Assembly (NCBI GenBank): GCA_003290465.1
Contig: CP030759.1
Span: 1,827,144 to 1,891,143 of the forward strand
Direction: 5' to 3'
Origin: Candidatus Sumerlaea chitinivorans
GTDB taxonomy: Bacteria > Sumerlaeota > Sumerlaeia > Sumerlaeales > Sumerlaeaceae
DNA: 64,000 bases
Part shown: positions 48,785 to 57,612 of the stretch, piece by piece
Layout: each line of letters begins with the position of its first letter
How positions within the stretch are numbered: position 1 is the first letter of the stretch
Made by a program: the position numbers and the translations under genes
The notes under the pieces: model-generated
The model's database searches: none
What the model was told of the DNA's origin: nothing
The model's input: the letters and a program-made list of their open reading frames with translations, nothing else

Positions 48785-49746
48785 GGTCCTTCCATCGCCA
48801 ATCCAAGGCGTTCACATTGATGGAAGTCATCGTGGCAGTGGTCATCTTTTCGCTCGTCGTCTCGTCGCTTGTGGTGAGTTTTCGCACTGGGGTGAAGGCC
48901 TACGACATTGGAATCACCCATTCAGAGTTGGATCAGACGATTCGGTTTGTGACGTCGAAAATCGCTGAGGATTTGCGCAACGTCTATTACAAGCAGCCGT
49001 GGACCTACAACATTACGCGCAATCAGCGAGAACAGCTTCTGGCGGAACGCGAGCAACAGCTTCTGCAAGCAGGGTCGCGCACGTCGCTGCTCGATGACCC
49101 AACGTTACCCGAATTGGGGCCAAGAATTGATCTTTCGTTCCGGGCCACCGATAATGGTGAGGCGGACGATCTCTCTTTTGCGCGTCTTGAGTTCGACGTC
49201 CCACTGGAAATGCGTCACCCGTGGGGGCTGGCGCGCGTGCGCTATCTCGTCGTGAACAACACCCTGTATCGTGCAGTGGATGACGTGATTGCGCCGGAGA
49301 CCGACGAAAACGGCAACGAGATTCCAAAGCCGACACAGCCGACGATTGATAAACTCGCAAACAACGTGAAGGCCTTTGACCTCAAATTTGGGTATTATTA
49401 TGACGGCGAGTGGCTATTGGCCAACGACTGGGACAGCGATGCCTCGCAATACCGCAATCCAACCGACGAGGAAGAGGAAGAGATGTCGTCGGTGGGTGGA
49501 ATTCGCACGACCTACAGTGGAGGTATGCAGACTTCGGGCCCCCTGCAGCAGCGCAAGAGCGACGATCTGCCTGCGTGGGTGGAGATCACCTACACATTTA
49601 CGGATCCGAAAAAGACAGAAAAGGAAAAGACCGTTACGCAGGTTGTCCAACTCTACCCAAGCCAAGAAACTTACATCCCACCCGAGGCGGAAGAGGGCTC
49701 CCAATCCGAGCGCAATATCTTCCGCACGCGGAGGAGTGAGCGATGA
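48781..49746 (+). CDS. gspJ: GspJ-type minor pseudopilin
   Basis: A 321-residue pilin-like protein. The processing site lies at KA/FTLMEVIVAVVIFSLVVSSLVV, with Ala at -1, Phe at +1 and Glu at +5. A large C-terminal domain follows, including ITHSELDQTIRFVTSKIAEDLRNVYY and SFARLEFDVPLEMRHPWGLARVRYLV, as in GspJ tip proteins. It is longer than typical GspJ (about 200 residues), with an acidic insertion (NPTDEEEEEMSSVGG). Both ends overlap neighbours by 4 nt. Confidence 0.83.
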   Translation: MRSFHRQSKAFTLMEVIVAVVIFSLVVSSLVVSFRTGVKAYDIGITHSELDQTIRFVTSKIAEDLRNVYYKQPWTYNITRNQREQLLAEREQQLLQAGSRTSLLDDPTLPELGPRIDLSFRATDNGEADDLSFARLEFDVPLEMRHPWGLARVRYLVVNNTLYRAVDDVIAPETDENGNEIPKPTQPTIDKLANNVKAFDLKFGYYYDGEWLLANDWDSDASQYRNPTDEEEEEMSSVGGIRTTYSGGMQTSGPLQQRKSDDLPAWVEITYTFTDPKKTEKEKTVTQVVQLYPSQETYIPPEAEEGSQSERNIFRTRRSER

Positions 49747-51065
49747 GCGTAAGCATTCGCCCGTGGAAAAGGACTAAGCGGCGCGGGGCCGTACTAATCC
49801 TCACGCTGTGGTTGGTTGTTGTGCTGGGCGTCATTGCGACTTCGCTTCTTTTCGAAGTTCAGATCAGCTCCAAGCTCGCTCTTCTCCAGAAGGAGCAGAC
49901 GATTGCCTACAACTTGGCCAAGAGTGCCATCGCTCTGGGAATGACACACCTTCAAAACGATCTGCTCATTGATCACGCCGAAAATCCGAATCAATCCTTT
50001 GATTCATTCGCGGACGTGTGGGCACAGCCCGAGCGCCGCGACAAAGAGATCGAGGTCAAACTCGGCAAAGGCACCTACGAACTGGAAATCGAGGACGAGG
50101 AGTCGCGCATCAACATCAACGTCGCTTCGCAACGGTTGCTGAAAGCGATGCTCGAGTACTATGGCTACGAATCTCCGGATAGCGACGAAATCGCCAACGC
50201 GATCGTGGACTGGCGAGACCGTGATGATATGTGCATTGGAGCACCCGGCGAAAAGGAAAATGAACATTACAGTGCGCTTTTAGGCCAGCGCATTCGCTCC
50301 GATACCGCGGCTGAAGATCTTATCTACCACAGTCGCAATGAGTCTTTCCTGACGGAAGATGAGTTACTTGATGTGTTTGGCATCACCCCAGAACTCTATT
50401 ACGGCTACGACCCTGCTGATCTTGAGGCCCAAGAGGCGGCAGTTCGCGAGCGACTTGCGGTGGGGAAAAAAGTGGTGACTCGCAAACAATCGCGAAAGCG
50501 GCAGGAACGGCGCCCACTGCGAGAAATTATCACGGTGCGCGGCAGCGGCCGCGTCAACCTGAACACGGCCAGCAAAGAAGTGCTGACCATACTGTTTTAT
50601 GCCGCGAACAATGCGTCGAATTTTGAAACCGCTGAAGCAGCGGCAGAAAGCATCGTGAAGTTTCGAGGTGGCCCCGGCACGAACAAGCGCCCCGACCCGG
50701 ACGACGCGTTCAAGAGCCTTGCGGATCTCTCGAAGGTTCCCGGCTTGAACTCGGCGCTGTTGGCTCAGTTGAGTTCGGCCGGTGCGCTCGGAGTCCAAAT
50801 GACGTTTCGCAGCTCCGTGTTTCGCATCACGGGTATCGGACGCGTCGGGAGCACGGAAAAAATGGTGCAGGCCATCGTCACGCGGAACCTTGACACTTAC
50901 AATCCCGACGATGCGCGATTGCTGAGCAACCGCGGCAAGCTTGGAGGTGGTGCGGCTGAGCGTGGTGGCTTTGCTATTCGCGGACGGTTAGGACGTAACC
51001 GACGCGACGAAGTGGATAATTTCATTCGCATTCCCGCAATTCGGGTGTTGCAGTGGATTGAATAA
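49743..51065 (+). CDS. gspK: GspK-type minor pseudopilin
   Basis: A 440-residue protein. The N-terminus has a basic leader, then GAVLILTLWLVVVLGVIATSLLFEV, lacking Glu at +5 as GspK proteins do. The mature region contains DEESRINININVASQRLLKAMLEYYGY, AIVDWRDRDDMCIGAPGEKENEHY and the helix-hairpin-helix-like VNLNTASKEVLTIL, which match the GspK fold with an alpha-helical insertion. GspK caps the pseudopilus tip. It overlaps gspJ by 4 nt and is followed after 21 nt by the L/PilM-PilN gene. Confidence 0.9.
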   Translation: MSVSIRPWKRTKRRGAVLILTLWLVVVLGVIATSLLFEVQISSKLALLQKEQTIAYNLAKSAIALGMTHLQNDLLIDHAENPNQSFDSFADVWAQPERRDKEIEVKLGKGTYELEIEDEESRININVASQRLLKAMLEYYGYESPDSDEIANAIVDWRDRDDMCIGAPGEKENEHYSALLGQRIRSDTAAEDLIYHSRNESFLTEDELLDVFGITPELYYGYDPADLEAQEAAVRERLAVGKKVVTRKQSRKRQERRPLREIITVRGSGRVNLNTASKEVLTILFYAANNASNFETAEAAAESIVKFRGGPGTNKRPDPDDAFKSLADLSKVPGLNSALLAQLSSAGALGVQMTFRSSVFRITGIGRVGSTEKMVQAIVTRNLDTYNPDDARLLSNRGKLGGGAAERGGFAIRGRLGRNRRDEVDNFIRIPAIRVLQWIE

Positions 51066-51086
51066 GACGGGTGTACGACACGAGAC

Positions 51087-52814
51087 ATGGCTACGATTCT
51101 TGCCATAGAATTTGCTGAAGCAGAATGTAAGGTTGCGGCTGCCGAGCGTTCGAAGAACCGAACAACGCTTCGGGCGTTGTTTTGCTTTGAACTTCCGAAG
51201 GGAGAATCGGCCGAAGAGCGTATCGCGCTGCGAGCCAAGGCCTTGAAGGAGCAACTGGCTGCGCACAAGATCCGTACTCGCCGAGCGCGGGTCGTGATCC
51301 CGAAGAACTACGTCATGGCGCGAATGGTCACCCTGCCGTCGGTCTCCGAGGATGAAATCGCTGGGATGGCGCGGTTCGAGGCCGAACGCCACATTCCGTT
51401 CAACGCAGAGCGCCACGTCGTCTCGCACCACATCTTGGCAAAGCTTGGCGTGGAAGGAAGCCAAGTGCTCCTTGCTGCCGTGGATCGCCCAATTGTTCAG
51501 GAATATCTCGATATTTGCGTGGCTGCGGGTTTGCAGGTCGAGATGCTCGGCGTGTCCAGCCTGTGCATGTTCAACGCCTTCGCCGCTCTCGAAGGCCAAC
51601 GCATGGGCGAGCAAGTGGCTGCCCTCGTCAACATCGGGAACGCCTACACGGACTTGGTGATTGTGAACCATGGCGTTCTGAGCTTCAGCCGCGGGACCTC
51701 CGTGAGTGTTGGGAAATTGCTCCAAGAGCTGAGCAGCGGCGGCCAACCCGTGACCGTGCGCAATCTCACCTCACTTGATGTGCTCGACCAAGAGTTGCTT
51801 GCGGGTTCCGAGAGGAGCATTGGCACCCAGCTTGCAGATCCACCTTCCGACGCCACCGAGCTTTCGCCACCGCCCCTGCCCCTTGAGCAGAAAAGCACGT
51901 CTCCCCCACCGCTCCGTCAGTGGTTACTTGCGCTACTCAAGGAGATGCAACGTACGTACGAATTTGCCCGTCGGGAGTTCAATTGTCCCCCGATCACGCA
52001 TCTCTACCTTGCGGGAGAAGGCGCACTGCTGCGCAACATCGATCGCTTCTTTTATGTGAATTTTGGAGCACAGACACAACTCCTGCGACCACTCAATGCC
52101 GTGGAGGTGCCGCAGAAGTTACGCGAGGAAATTGGCGCCCGCGACACGGTGTTCCTTGCCTCCGTCGGAGCCCTGCTCGACGACGGACCACAAGCGATTC
52201 GCATCAACTTGCTCCCGCCTGATTACATTGAGAAGATTGAAACACAACGTAAGCGGCAATCCTACATCACCACCGGCGTGCTGGCCGCTATTGCGCTGAT
52301 CCTAGCGTACTTTTACGTGTACGACCTTTTCGCACGCCAACATGAGCTCCTCGAACTTTATCGCGCCAAAAACAAAGAAATGAAGTCGCGCGTGGAGGAC
52401 TTGGAGGCGAAAAAGAAGAAACTCGATATCATCCGCCAATACATTCAGGATAAGCACGGTGCGCTGGACATCATCGAGAAGATCAGTTCCTTCGATTTTA
52501 TCCCCGAGCGCGTGACAATCACGCGGTTCGAGTACAAAAAGGATGAGTCCGTTAAGATTGAGGGGCACGCAAAAACGCTTCCTGATATCAACCGATTCGA
52601 AAGTGCGTTGAAAGCCACGGGATTCTTCGAGTCGGTGGTCCAAGATCAGGGGAGCAACAAACCGACGCGGCTTCCAAACCGCTTGGATCCCGTCCTTGCC
52701 TACTCGATTACTTGCACGTTCCCCAAGCGCACTCCGCCGGCGGCAAAGAACTCGAAAGCCGACACGTCGGAAGAAACGAAGATCAATCGTGAGGAGAGCA
52801 ATGACTCTGAGTAA
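51087..52814 (+). CDS. GspL-like protein built as a PilM-PilN fusion
   Basis: A 575-residue protein. The N-terminal part (about 1-375) is an actin-like domain of the PilM/GspL type (MATILAIEFAEAECKVAAAERS, MVTLPSVSEDEIAGMARFEAERHIPF, ALVNIGNAYTDLVIVNHGVLSFSRG). One transmembrane helix (about 394-411) follows, then a coiled coil (LYRAKNKEMKSRVEDLEAKKKKLDIIRQYI). The periplasmic ferredoxin-like PilN domain has FIPERVTITRFEYKKDESVKIEGHAKTLPDINRFESAL. This is the domain order of GspL, which joins the ATPase to the platform. The PilN half reads more like the pilus version. The C-terminal tail is charged and overlaps the next gene by 14 nt. Confidence 0.85.
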   Translation: MATILAIEFAEAECKVAAAERSKNRTTLRALFCFELPKGESAEERIALRAKALKEQLAAHKIRTRRARVVIPKNYVMARMVTLPSVSEDEIAGMARFEAERHIPFNAERHVVSHHILAKLGVEGSQVLLAAVDRPIVQEYLDICVAAGLQVEMLGVSSLCMFNAFAALEGQRMGEQVAALVNIGNAYTDLVIVNHGVLSFSRGTSVSVGKLLQELSSGGQPVTVRNLTSLDVLDQELLAGSERSIGTQLADPPSDATELSPPPLPLEQKSTSPPPLRQWLLALLKEMQRTYEFARREFNCPPITHLYLAGEGALLRNIDRFFYVNFGAQTQLLRPLNAVEVPQKLREEIGARDTVFLASVGALLDDGPQAIRINLLPPDYIEKIETQRKRQSYITTGVLAAIALILAYFYVYDLFARQHELLELYRAKNKEMKSRVEDLEAKKKKLDIIRQYIQDKHGALDIIEKISSFDFIPERVTITRFEYKKDESVKIEGHAKTLPDINRFESALKATGFFESVVQDQGSNKPTRLPNRLDPVLAYSITCTFPKRTPPAAKNSKADTSEETKINREESNDSE

Positions 52815-53397
52815 GCGCGAACGCTCAATCCTTTACGTAACGATTGCTGTCGTCGTAGGCGCTGTCCTATGGACGCAGGCGATCGCTCCCCTCTACGATC
52901 AGTACGTCATGCTACAGGAAGAGTTGGAACGCGAGCGAGCTACCTTCAACAAGAACGTAGAGATCCTCAAGAACGCGAAAAATATCGAGTTGGGCTACCG
53001 ACGCATTGAAGCCCAGTTCCCCAAAGAGGAGCCGGGCAAAATTCCTGAACACGCCTTCTCGGAAGATGTGGATGCGGCTGCCGAAGCCCTCCTCCCCGGG
53101 GAACGCCGAACGATCGAGCCTGTCCAACATGAGGAAATCAAAGGGGTGAACGAGTACGAGTTTCTGACGCTGGCGATGAACATCACAGGCGAGCTCCCGA
53201 AGCTTGCCCAGTTGCTAAAGGGTTTTGATCAGAAAGGCTTCCTCATCAAATCCATTGTTTTGACACACAGCAAAGGAATCGACAATCCCGAGCTTCAACT
53301 CAACGTGACGTTGGCACGCATTGTGAAAATCGAAGAAACCGAACAAACCGGCCCACGTCGGCCCGGTTCGCGGCGCTTGGGAGGTCGCCGTTTATGA
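52801..53397 (+). CDS. GspM/PilO-like inner-membrane protein
   Basis: A 198-residue bitopic protein starting MTLSKRERSILYVTIAVVVGAVLWTQAIAPLYDQYV, with one transmembrane helix. It is followed by a coiled coil (LQEELERERATFNKNVEILKNAKNIELGYRRIEAQFP) and a small periplasmic domain (NEYEFLTLAMNITGELPKLAQLLKGFDQKGFLIKSI). Topology and place after the L-like gene fit GspM/PilO, which stabilises L in the secretion platform. The ATG at 52801 has GAGGAG upstream and overlaps the previous gene by 14 nt; a longer frame to 52696 is not supported. The basic C-terminus (GPRRPGSRRLGGRRL) is unusual. Confidence 0.8.
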   Translation: MTLSKRERSILYVTIAVVVGAVLWTQAIAPLYDQYVMLQEELERERATFNKNVEILKNAKNIELGYRRIEAQFPKEEPGKIPEHAFSEDVDAAAEALLPGERRTIEPVQHEEIKGVNEYEFLTLAMNITGELPKLAQLLKGFDQKGFLIKSIVLTHSKGIDNPELQLNVTLARIVKIEETEQTGPRRPGSRRLGGRRL

Positions 53398-53951
53398 ATC
53401 GCCAAGAACTCCTGCTGAACTTATTTTTACTGACGCTGATCGCGGCGCTGACACTCCTCATTATGGAGAATCGCGAGGAGGAAATAGATCTATACGTGCC
53501 GACCGTAAAAGCGAGCGACCTGCCGCCGCCTCCGGAAACCACGTTTGATGTTCGCGAGGCGATGCAAAAATATCCCACGTTTGGCAATAAGCCGATCTTT
53601 CAGGCGATTATTACGCCGACGCCCACTCCGCCGCCCCCCACTCCAACGCCAACTCGTACGCCTGACGTCAATGCCATTTTCGCGGCATGGAAGCTCATGA
53701 GTGTGGACGAGGGGGAGGCCACCATTGAGGACCGTTCGAAAACGCAAAGTGATCCTGAGCATGCTGTGTTTACCCTGCGAGTGGGCCAGACCATGCCTGT
53801 GGAAGTGGAGCGAGGCGTCTTTAAGAACGCGATTCTCAAACGGGTGGATGCAGCGTCCGATAATCCTTCGATCACACTGGGACTGGAAGGTATCCCCGAT
53901 CAGAAAATTCTTCGAATGTTCGATGAAGCGCAATCAGGAGCTCCCCAATGA
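53394..53951 (+). CDS. GspC/PilP-like protein
   Basis: A 185-residue protein with an N-terminal transmembrane helix (about 5-23, ELLLNLFLLTLIAALTLLIM). A Pro/Thr linker (PTPTPPPPTPTPTRTPD) is followed by a C-terminal domain of about 90 residues (AAWKLMSVDEGEATIEDRS to RVGQTMPVEVERGVFKNAILKRV). Size, topology and position just before the secretin match GspC or PilP, whose C-terminal domain contacts the secretin. Sequence similarity to either is too weak to choose. It overlaps both neighbours by 4 nt. Confidence 0.7.
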   Translation: MNRQELLLNLFLLTLIAALTLLIMENREEEIDLYVPTVKASDLPPPPETTFDVREAMQKYPTFGNKPIFQAIITPTPTPPPPTPTPTRTPDVNAIFAAWKLMSVDEGEATIEDRSKTQSDPEHAVFTLRVGQTMPVEVERGVFKNAILKRVDAASDNPSITLGLEGIPDQKILRMFDEAQSGAPQ

Positions 53952-56740
53952 ACTATGCCCATTACTCATTCAAGGACTTTGGTCGAACTTTGCCGGTTGC
54001 ACCGCCGATGGGAGAATGCTTGCATGCGCATTTGGAGCGTCGTAAGGAACGTAGCGATCTCATGAGAAAACAGTCGGCAATGAAATGGTACGTATTGGTT
54101 TTGGGCCTCATTACAACTCTCCTCCTGCTCACGACGGGTGTGCGAGCAGAGCCTGAGGAGGAAGGGGATCGGCCCGATCCGGGAGCCTCACCGTCTGCAC
54201 CAGCAAATCAAGGCATGGCCACGCCAGCGCCAGTGTCGGTGAGTGCACAGCCAACCGAAGGGGTACCTGCAGGGACACCGCCCCCTCCGCCCGGGTTTGT
54301 CCCCGAAGGTATGATGACGGTTGCCCCGGGGGCAACGGGAGCAATGGCGACAACGGGCGCCCCTTCCGCAAGTGGACAACCTGAGGCAGGAACCGCCCCT
54401 GTGGATACAAGCGCTCTTCCTGTCGCAACACCTACCCCGAGTGATGGCAAGATCTCGCTTGTTTTCAACGATGCCCCCATTGAACGCGTGGTTGCGGAAC
54501 TCTCGCGTAAGAGTGGAAAAAACGTCGTCGCGCGTGGCAAGACGGTGGGCCAGAAAGTCACCATCATAGCGCGCGACATGCCGCTGGAGCGCATTCTCGA
54601 CATCATCGTAAATCAGAAACCGAACTGGCTGTGGTATCCCGCGGAGGGCCGAGCTGACACGTTCGAAATCTGGGACCAAGAGTCCTTCCGTGCAGAGGTC
54701 CTCCCCAAGCAAGTGCGGCAAAAGGTCTTTGTGCCACGGGAGATCACCGCTGAGGAGGCCTACAAGGCGATTCAAGGAGTGCTCACTCCTAACGTGGGAG
54801 CGGCGAGTTTTGACCCGCGCTCCAACAAAGTGATCGTGACGGATCTTCCCTATGTGCTGGAGTTGGTCCAGCGTTTGATTGAGCAAATTGACGTGAAGTT
54901 TGTGACGCGCGTCTTCTACATCGCGCATGCGGACGTGAACTCGATTGCAGAGAAATTATCGAACCTGAAGAGTCCGGCTGCGCCCGCGCCAGAGGTTGAT
55001 GAGCGGACCCACCAGATCATTGTTCGCGACCGACTCGAAGTGATTCGACAAATGGAACTTCTTGTGGAGACGCTGGACATCGGCCCGGAAATGCGCGTTT
55101 ATGACCTCAACAACATCGGGTGGGAAGGCGCGGACCGGCAGGACCTCGAAGATGCAATTTCGGAAGTTTTGACCCCCAACGCCTATTACAAGATCAACGT
55201 CCAGTCGGGAAAACTCATTGTGGAAGATGTCCCTGAGGTCCATGAGAAAATCGAGAAAATCCTCGAAGCGTTCGATCAGCCAGCGAAACAGGTCCTGATT
55301 CAGGCAGAGATCATCGAGACCGCCTTCCGTGAGGGGCTAAGTTACGGCACGGATTGGACAATCAGTGGAGACCTTTTCTCGGCCGTCATCGACGGTTTGA
55401 CGGGCCGGAGCACTTCGTCAAGTAGTGGGACGGGAAGTGGAAGCTCAACGGGCAACACCCAAGGCGGCTCCGTCCCCGTGGGTAGCGGGACATTGGACAA
55501 GACGACTTTGGGCTTCCTCGATTTCCGTAAGGAATTCCCGATCTTTTCTGGAGGTTCCGGAGGCCTGACCGGTCAGTACCTCTCGCGGCACGCGTACATT
55601 TCGCTGAAGGCCGCAATGAACGACGCCCGCACGCGAATTCTCCAACAGCCGCGGGCCATCGTGAAAAACCAGAAGGAAGTGGTCTTCAGCGTGGGTGAAA
55701 AGGTGCCGTTCTTCACTGGCGGCGTTTACACAACAAATGTTCGGAATGATACCACAGGTTTCACCGCCACAGAGCTACCCCAACAGAACCTCATCAACGT
55801 CGGACTCGACCTCAACATTCGGCCTACCATCTACAACAATGGACTGGTCGAGATGGAAGTGGAGATCAGCAACGACTCGGCGGTGATCACGCAACGCATC
55901 TTTAATGATAAGAAGTATGACGCGGTGGGAACGAAGAATCAGGAGATCCAAAGCACGCTGATCATCCCCAGCGGAGAAACGCGCGTGATCGGCGGGTTGG
56001 TGCGTCAAGACCGGAATGAGTCTCGCAGCGGGATTCCGGGCCTCGTGAAAATTCCGGTTGTTGGCCCCCTCCTGTTTGGGAAGTACGAGAAGCCCTCTGA
56101 GCAGAATGGGAGGCAAATGCTGTTGATCTTCCTAACGCCGACCATTGTCGCTGAGAAGCCCACGGACATGCTGAAATACAAAGGGCGCGTGGTTACGAGT
56201 GAGGACGAGGTAAGTGCACTGGAATCTCCAGAATTTCCTGTTGCTGCCACCCGCAGCGATGTCGCGCTCGAGCCCCTGCCCCCGCCGGAGATTCCAAAGT
56301 CGGCTTACAAACCTGCAGAGCGGCGTGTGGCGCAGCGGACTGGGGCATCAACTCCCAGCGCGTTAGAAGCGGAAGAGATGCCTGTCGAGGAGCCGGATTC
56401 CGCCTCCGAGCCAACTGAAGGTATGCAAGATCTTAAGCGGATGCGCATCCAGGAAAAAGTCACAACGGGGGCAGACGCCTTAGCCCCTCGATTAGTGGGC
56501 CCGAAAGGCGCTCTCACGGCAGGTGAAACGAAACCCGCCGCGAGCCCTACTCCGGCCGCAGCTCCCCAAGCACCGGCTCCTGGCGGTGTGCGCATGCCGA
56601 TGGGAACGCCAGCCGGGCAGCCGGGGCGTCCCGGTTTCCCCGTCTACAGCCAACAACCGCCGACGGGGGCGCAAACTCCGGCTCGCGGAGGCCAACGCCA
56701 GCCGTTCCCCAGCCCGGGACGGGTAGAAACGCGGTATTAA
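53948..56740 (+). CDS. gspD: Type II secretion outer-membrane secretin
   Basis: A 930-residue secretin. An internal signal peptide near residues 45-66 (MKWYVLVLGLITTLLLLTTGVRA) is followed by a Pro/Ala-rich stretch. N-domains include ISLVFNDAPIERVVAELSRKSGKNVV and VFVPREITAEEAYKAIQGVL. The secretin core has VLIQAEIIETAFREGLSYGTDW, LSRHAYISLKAAMNDARTRILQQPRAIVKNQKEVVFSVGEKVPFFTGG, LIIPSGETRVIGGLVRQDRNESRSGIPGLVKIPVVGPLLFG, and ends with a long Pro-rich tail. The ATG at 53948 makes a 4-nt overlap, but it would add 38 residues before a better signal-peptide start at 54062. The outer-membrane exit ring of the system. Confidence 0.95.
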   Translation: MNYAHYSFKDFGRTLPVAPPMGECLHAHLERRKERSDLMRKQSAMKWYVLVLGLITTLLLLTTGVRAEPEEEGDRPDPGASPSAPANQGMATPAPVSVSAQPTEGVPAGTPPPPPGFVPEGMMTVAPGATGAMATTGAPSASGQPEAGTAPVDTSALPVATPTPSDGKISLVFNDAPIERVVAELSRKSGKNVVARGKTVGQKVTIIARDMPLERILDIIVNQKPNWLWYPAEGRADTFEIWDQESFRAEVLPKQVRQKVFVPREITAEEAYKAIQGVLTPNVGAASFDPRSNKVIVTDLPYVLELVQRLIEQIDVKFVTRVFYIAHADVNSIAEKLSNLKSPAAPAPEVDERTHQIIVRDRLEVIRQMELLVETLDIGPEMRVYDLNNIGWEGADRQDLEDAISEVLTPNAYYKINVQSGKLIVEDVPEVHEKIEKILEAFDQPAKQVLIQAEIIETAFREGLSYGTDWTISGDLFSAVIDGLTGRSTSSSSGTGSGSSTGNTQGGSVPVGSGTLDKTTLGFLDFRKEFPIFSGGSGGLTGQYLSRHAYISLKAAMNDARTRILQQPRAIVKNQKEVVFSVGEKVPFFTGGVYTTNVRNDTTGFTATELPQQNLINVGLDLNIRPTIYNNGLVEMEVEISNDSAVITQRIFNDKKYDAVGTKNQEIQSTLIIPSGETRVIGGLVRQDRNESRSGIPGLVKIPVVGPLLFGKYEKPSEQNGRQMLLIFLTPTIVAEKPTDMLKYKGRVVTSEDEVSALESPEFPVAATRSDVALEPLPPPEIPKSAYKPAERRVAQRTGASTPSALEAEEMPVEEPDSASEPTEGMQDLKRMRIQEKVTTGADALAPRLVGPKGALTAGETKPAASPTPAAAPQAPAPGGVRMPMGTPAGQPGRPGFPVYSQQPPTGAQTPARGGQRQPFPSPGRVETRY

Positions 56741-56847
56741 AAAGGATGGTGCGTTCGGTCGAGGTTTTGTTCCTCGAGCACGGACGATTGACTTTACTCG
56801 AGCCGTAGTAAACAAAGGACGCACTGAGGAGAAAGGAAGGTTGGTCC

Positions 56848-57558
56848 ATGGTTCGCTTGAGAGCATTCGTGGGATGGATGTGCGTCTTGATGGTTGGTCT
56901 GGCGACGGCGGGTCGCACAAACGTTGCTACTGCCCCAGCGGATGCCAACTCTGCACAACGCCCTAAAGCCGTCGTTCTTGATTTTACGATGGCTCCGCGT
57001 GTGGTCGAATATCGTGACGAGCATCGTCGCCTGAAGTACGCCGAAAAACCTGTGGAGACCGAAAAGGACGTTCGAGGGTGGTGGTTTGGCTCCAACGACG
57101 TTTACTACAATGCGAATATGGGGCGCATTGCTGCTGACCTTTTTGATGAGGCATTGCACAATGCTGGGCTGTTCAACTTGGTTTCGCGTCAGGATCTAAG
57201 ACTCTATTACGCGGACAAAAAGGCGTATCTCCAAAAGAAGATGAAGCTGGGCGACAAAGAAGCGGCCCAGGCTCTTGAAAAGCTCAACCCAATTCTAATC
57301 GGTCGCGAACTGGGAGTAGAAAAGGTGATCGTAGGGCACATTTGCGATTCGGAATTTCGAAAGAATCGAACGTTCGGCCCATTCGCCAGTGTGACTTCGT
57401 TTCAGGTCTCTGTTTACGATGTCCGCACAGGCGAACTCGAATTCACCCGCAACTATGGTGGGCATGATTTGTTTGCGTCGCAGTACACCAACTTCGAGCG
57501 TCGTGCAGCGCGGTTTGTGCGAGACTTAAAAAAGCACTATTCGCGCCACGCAAACTAA
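56848..57558 (+). CDS. CsgG-like secreted protein
   Basis: A 236-residue protein with an N-terminal signal peptide (MVRLRAFVGWMCVLMVGLATAG). The mature part has the alternating pattern of the CsgG/curli-assembly fold: KAVVLDFTMAPRVVEY, IAADLFDEALHNAGLFNLVSRQDL, EAAQALEKLNPILIGRELGVEKVIVGHICDSEF and SFQVSVYDVRTGELEFTRNYGGHDLF. No lipobox cysteine is visible, unlike CsgG itself. It follows the secretin by 107 nt, so it may be an outer-membrane accessory of the secretion system, but that link is inferred from position alone. Confidence 0.72.
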   Translation: MVRLRAFVGWMCVLMVGLATAGRTNVATAPADANSAQRPKAVVLDFTMAPRVVEYRDEHRRLKYAEKPVETEKDVRGWWFGSNDVYYNANMGRIAADLFDEALHNAGLFNLVSRQDLRLYYADKKAYLQKKMKLGDKEAAQALEKLNPILIGRELGVEKVIVGHICDSEFRKNRTFGPFASVTSFQVSVYDVRTGELEFTRNYGGHDLFASQYTNFERRAARFVRDLKKHYSRHAN

Positions 57559-57612
57559 CTACCGTTTTCCAGAAACCCTCGTTTTGAGTCATTTCGCAAA
57601 GGGAAGGACGAG

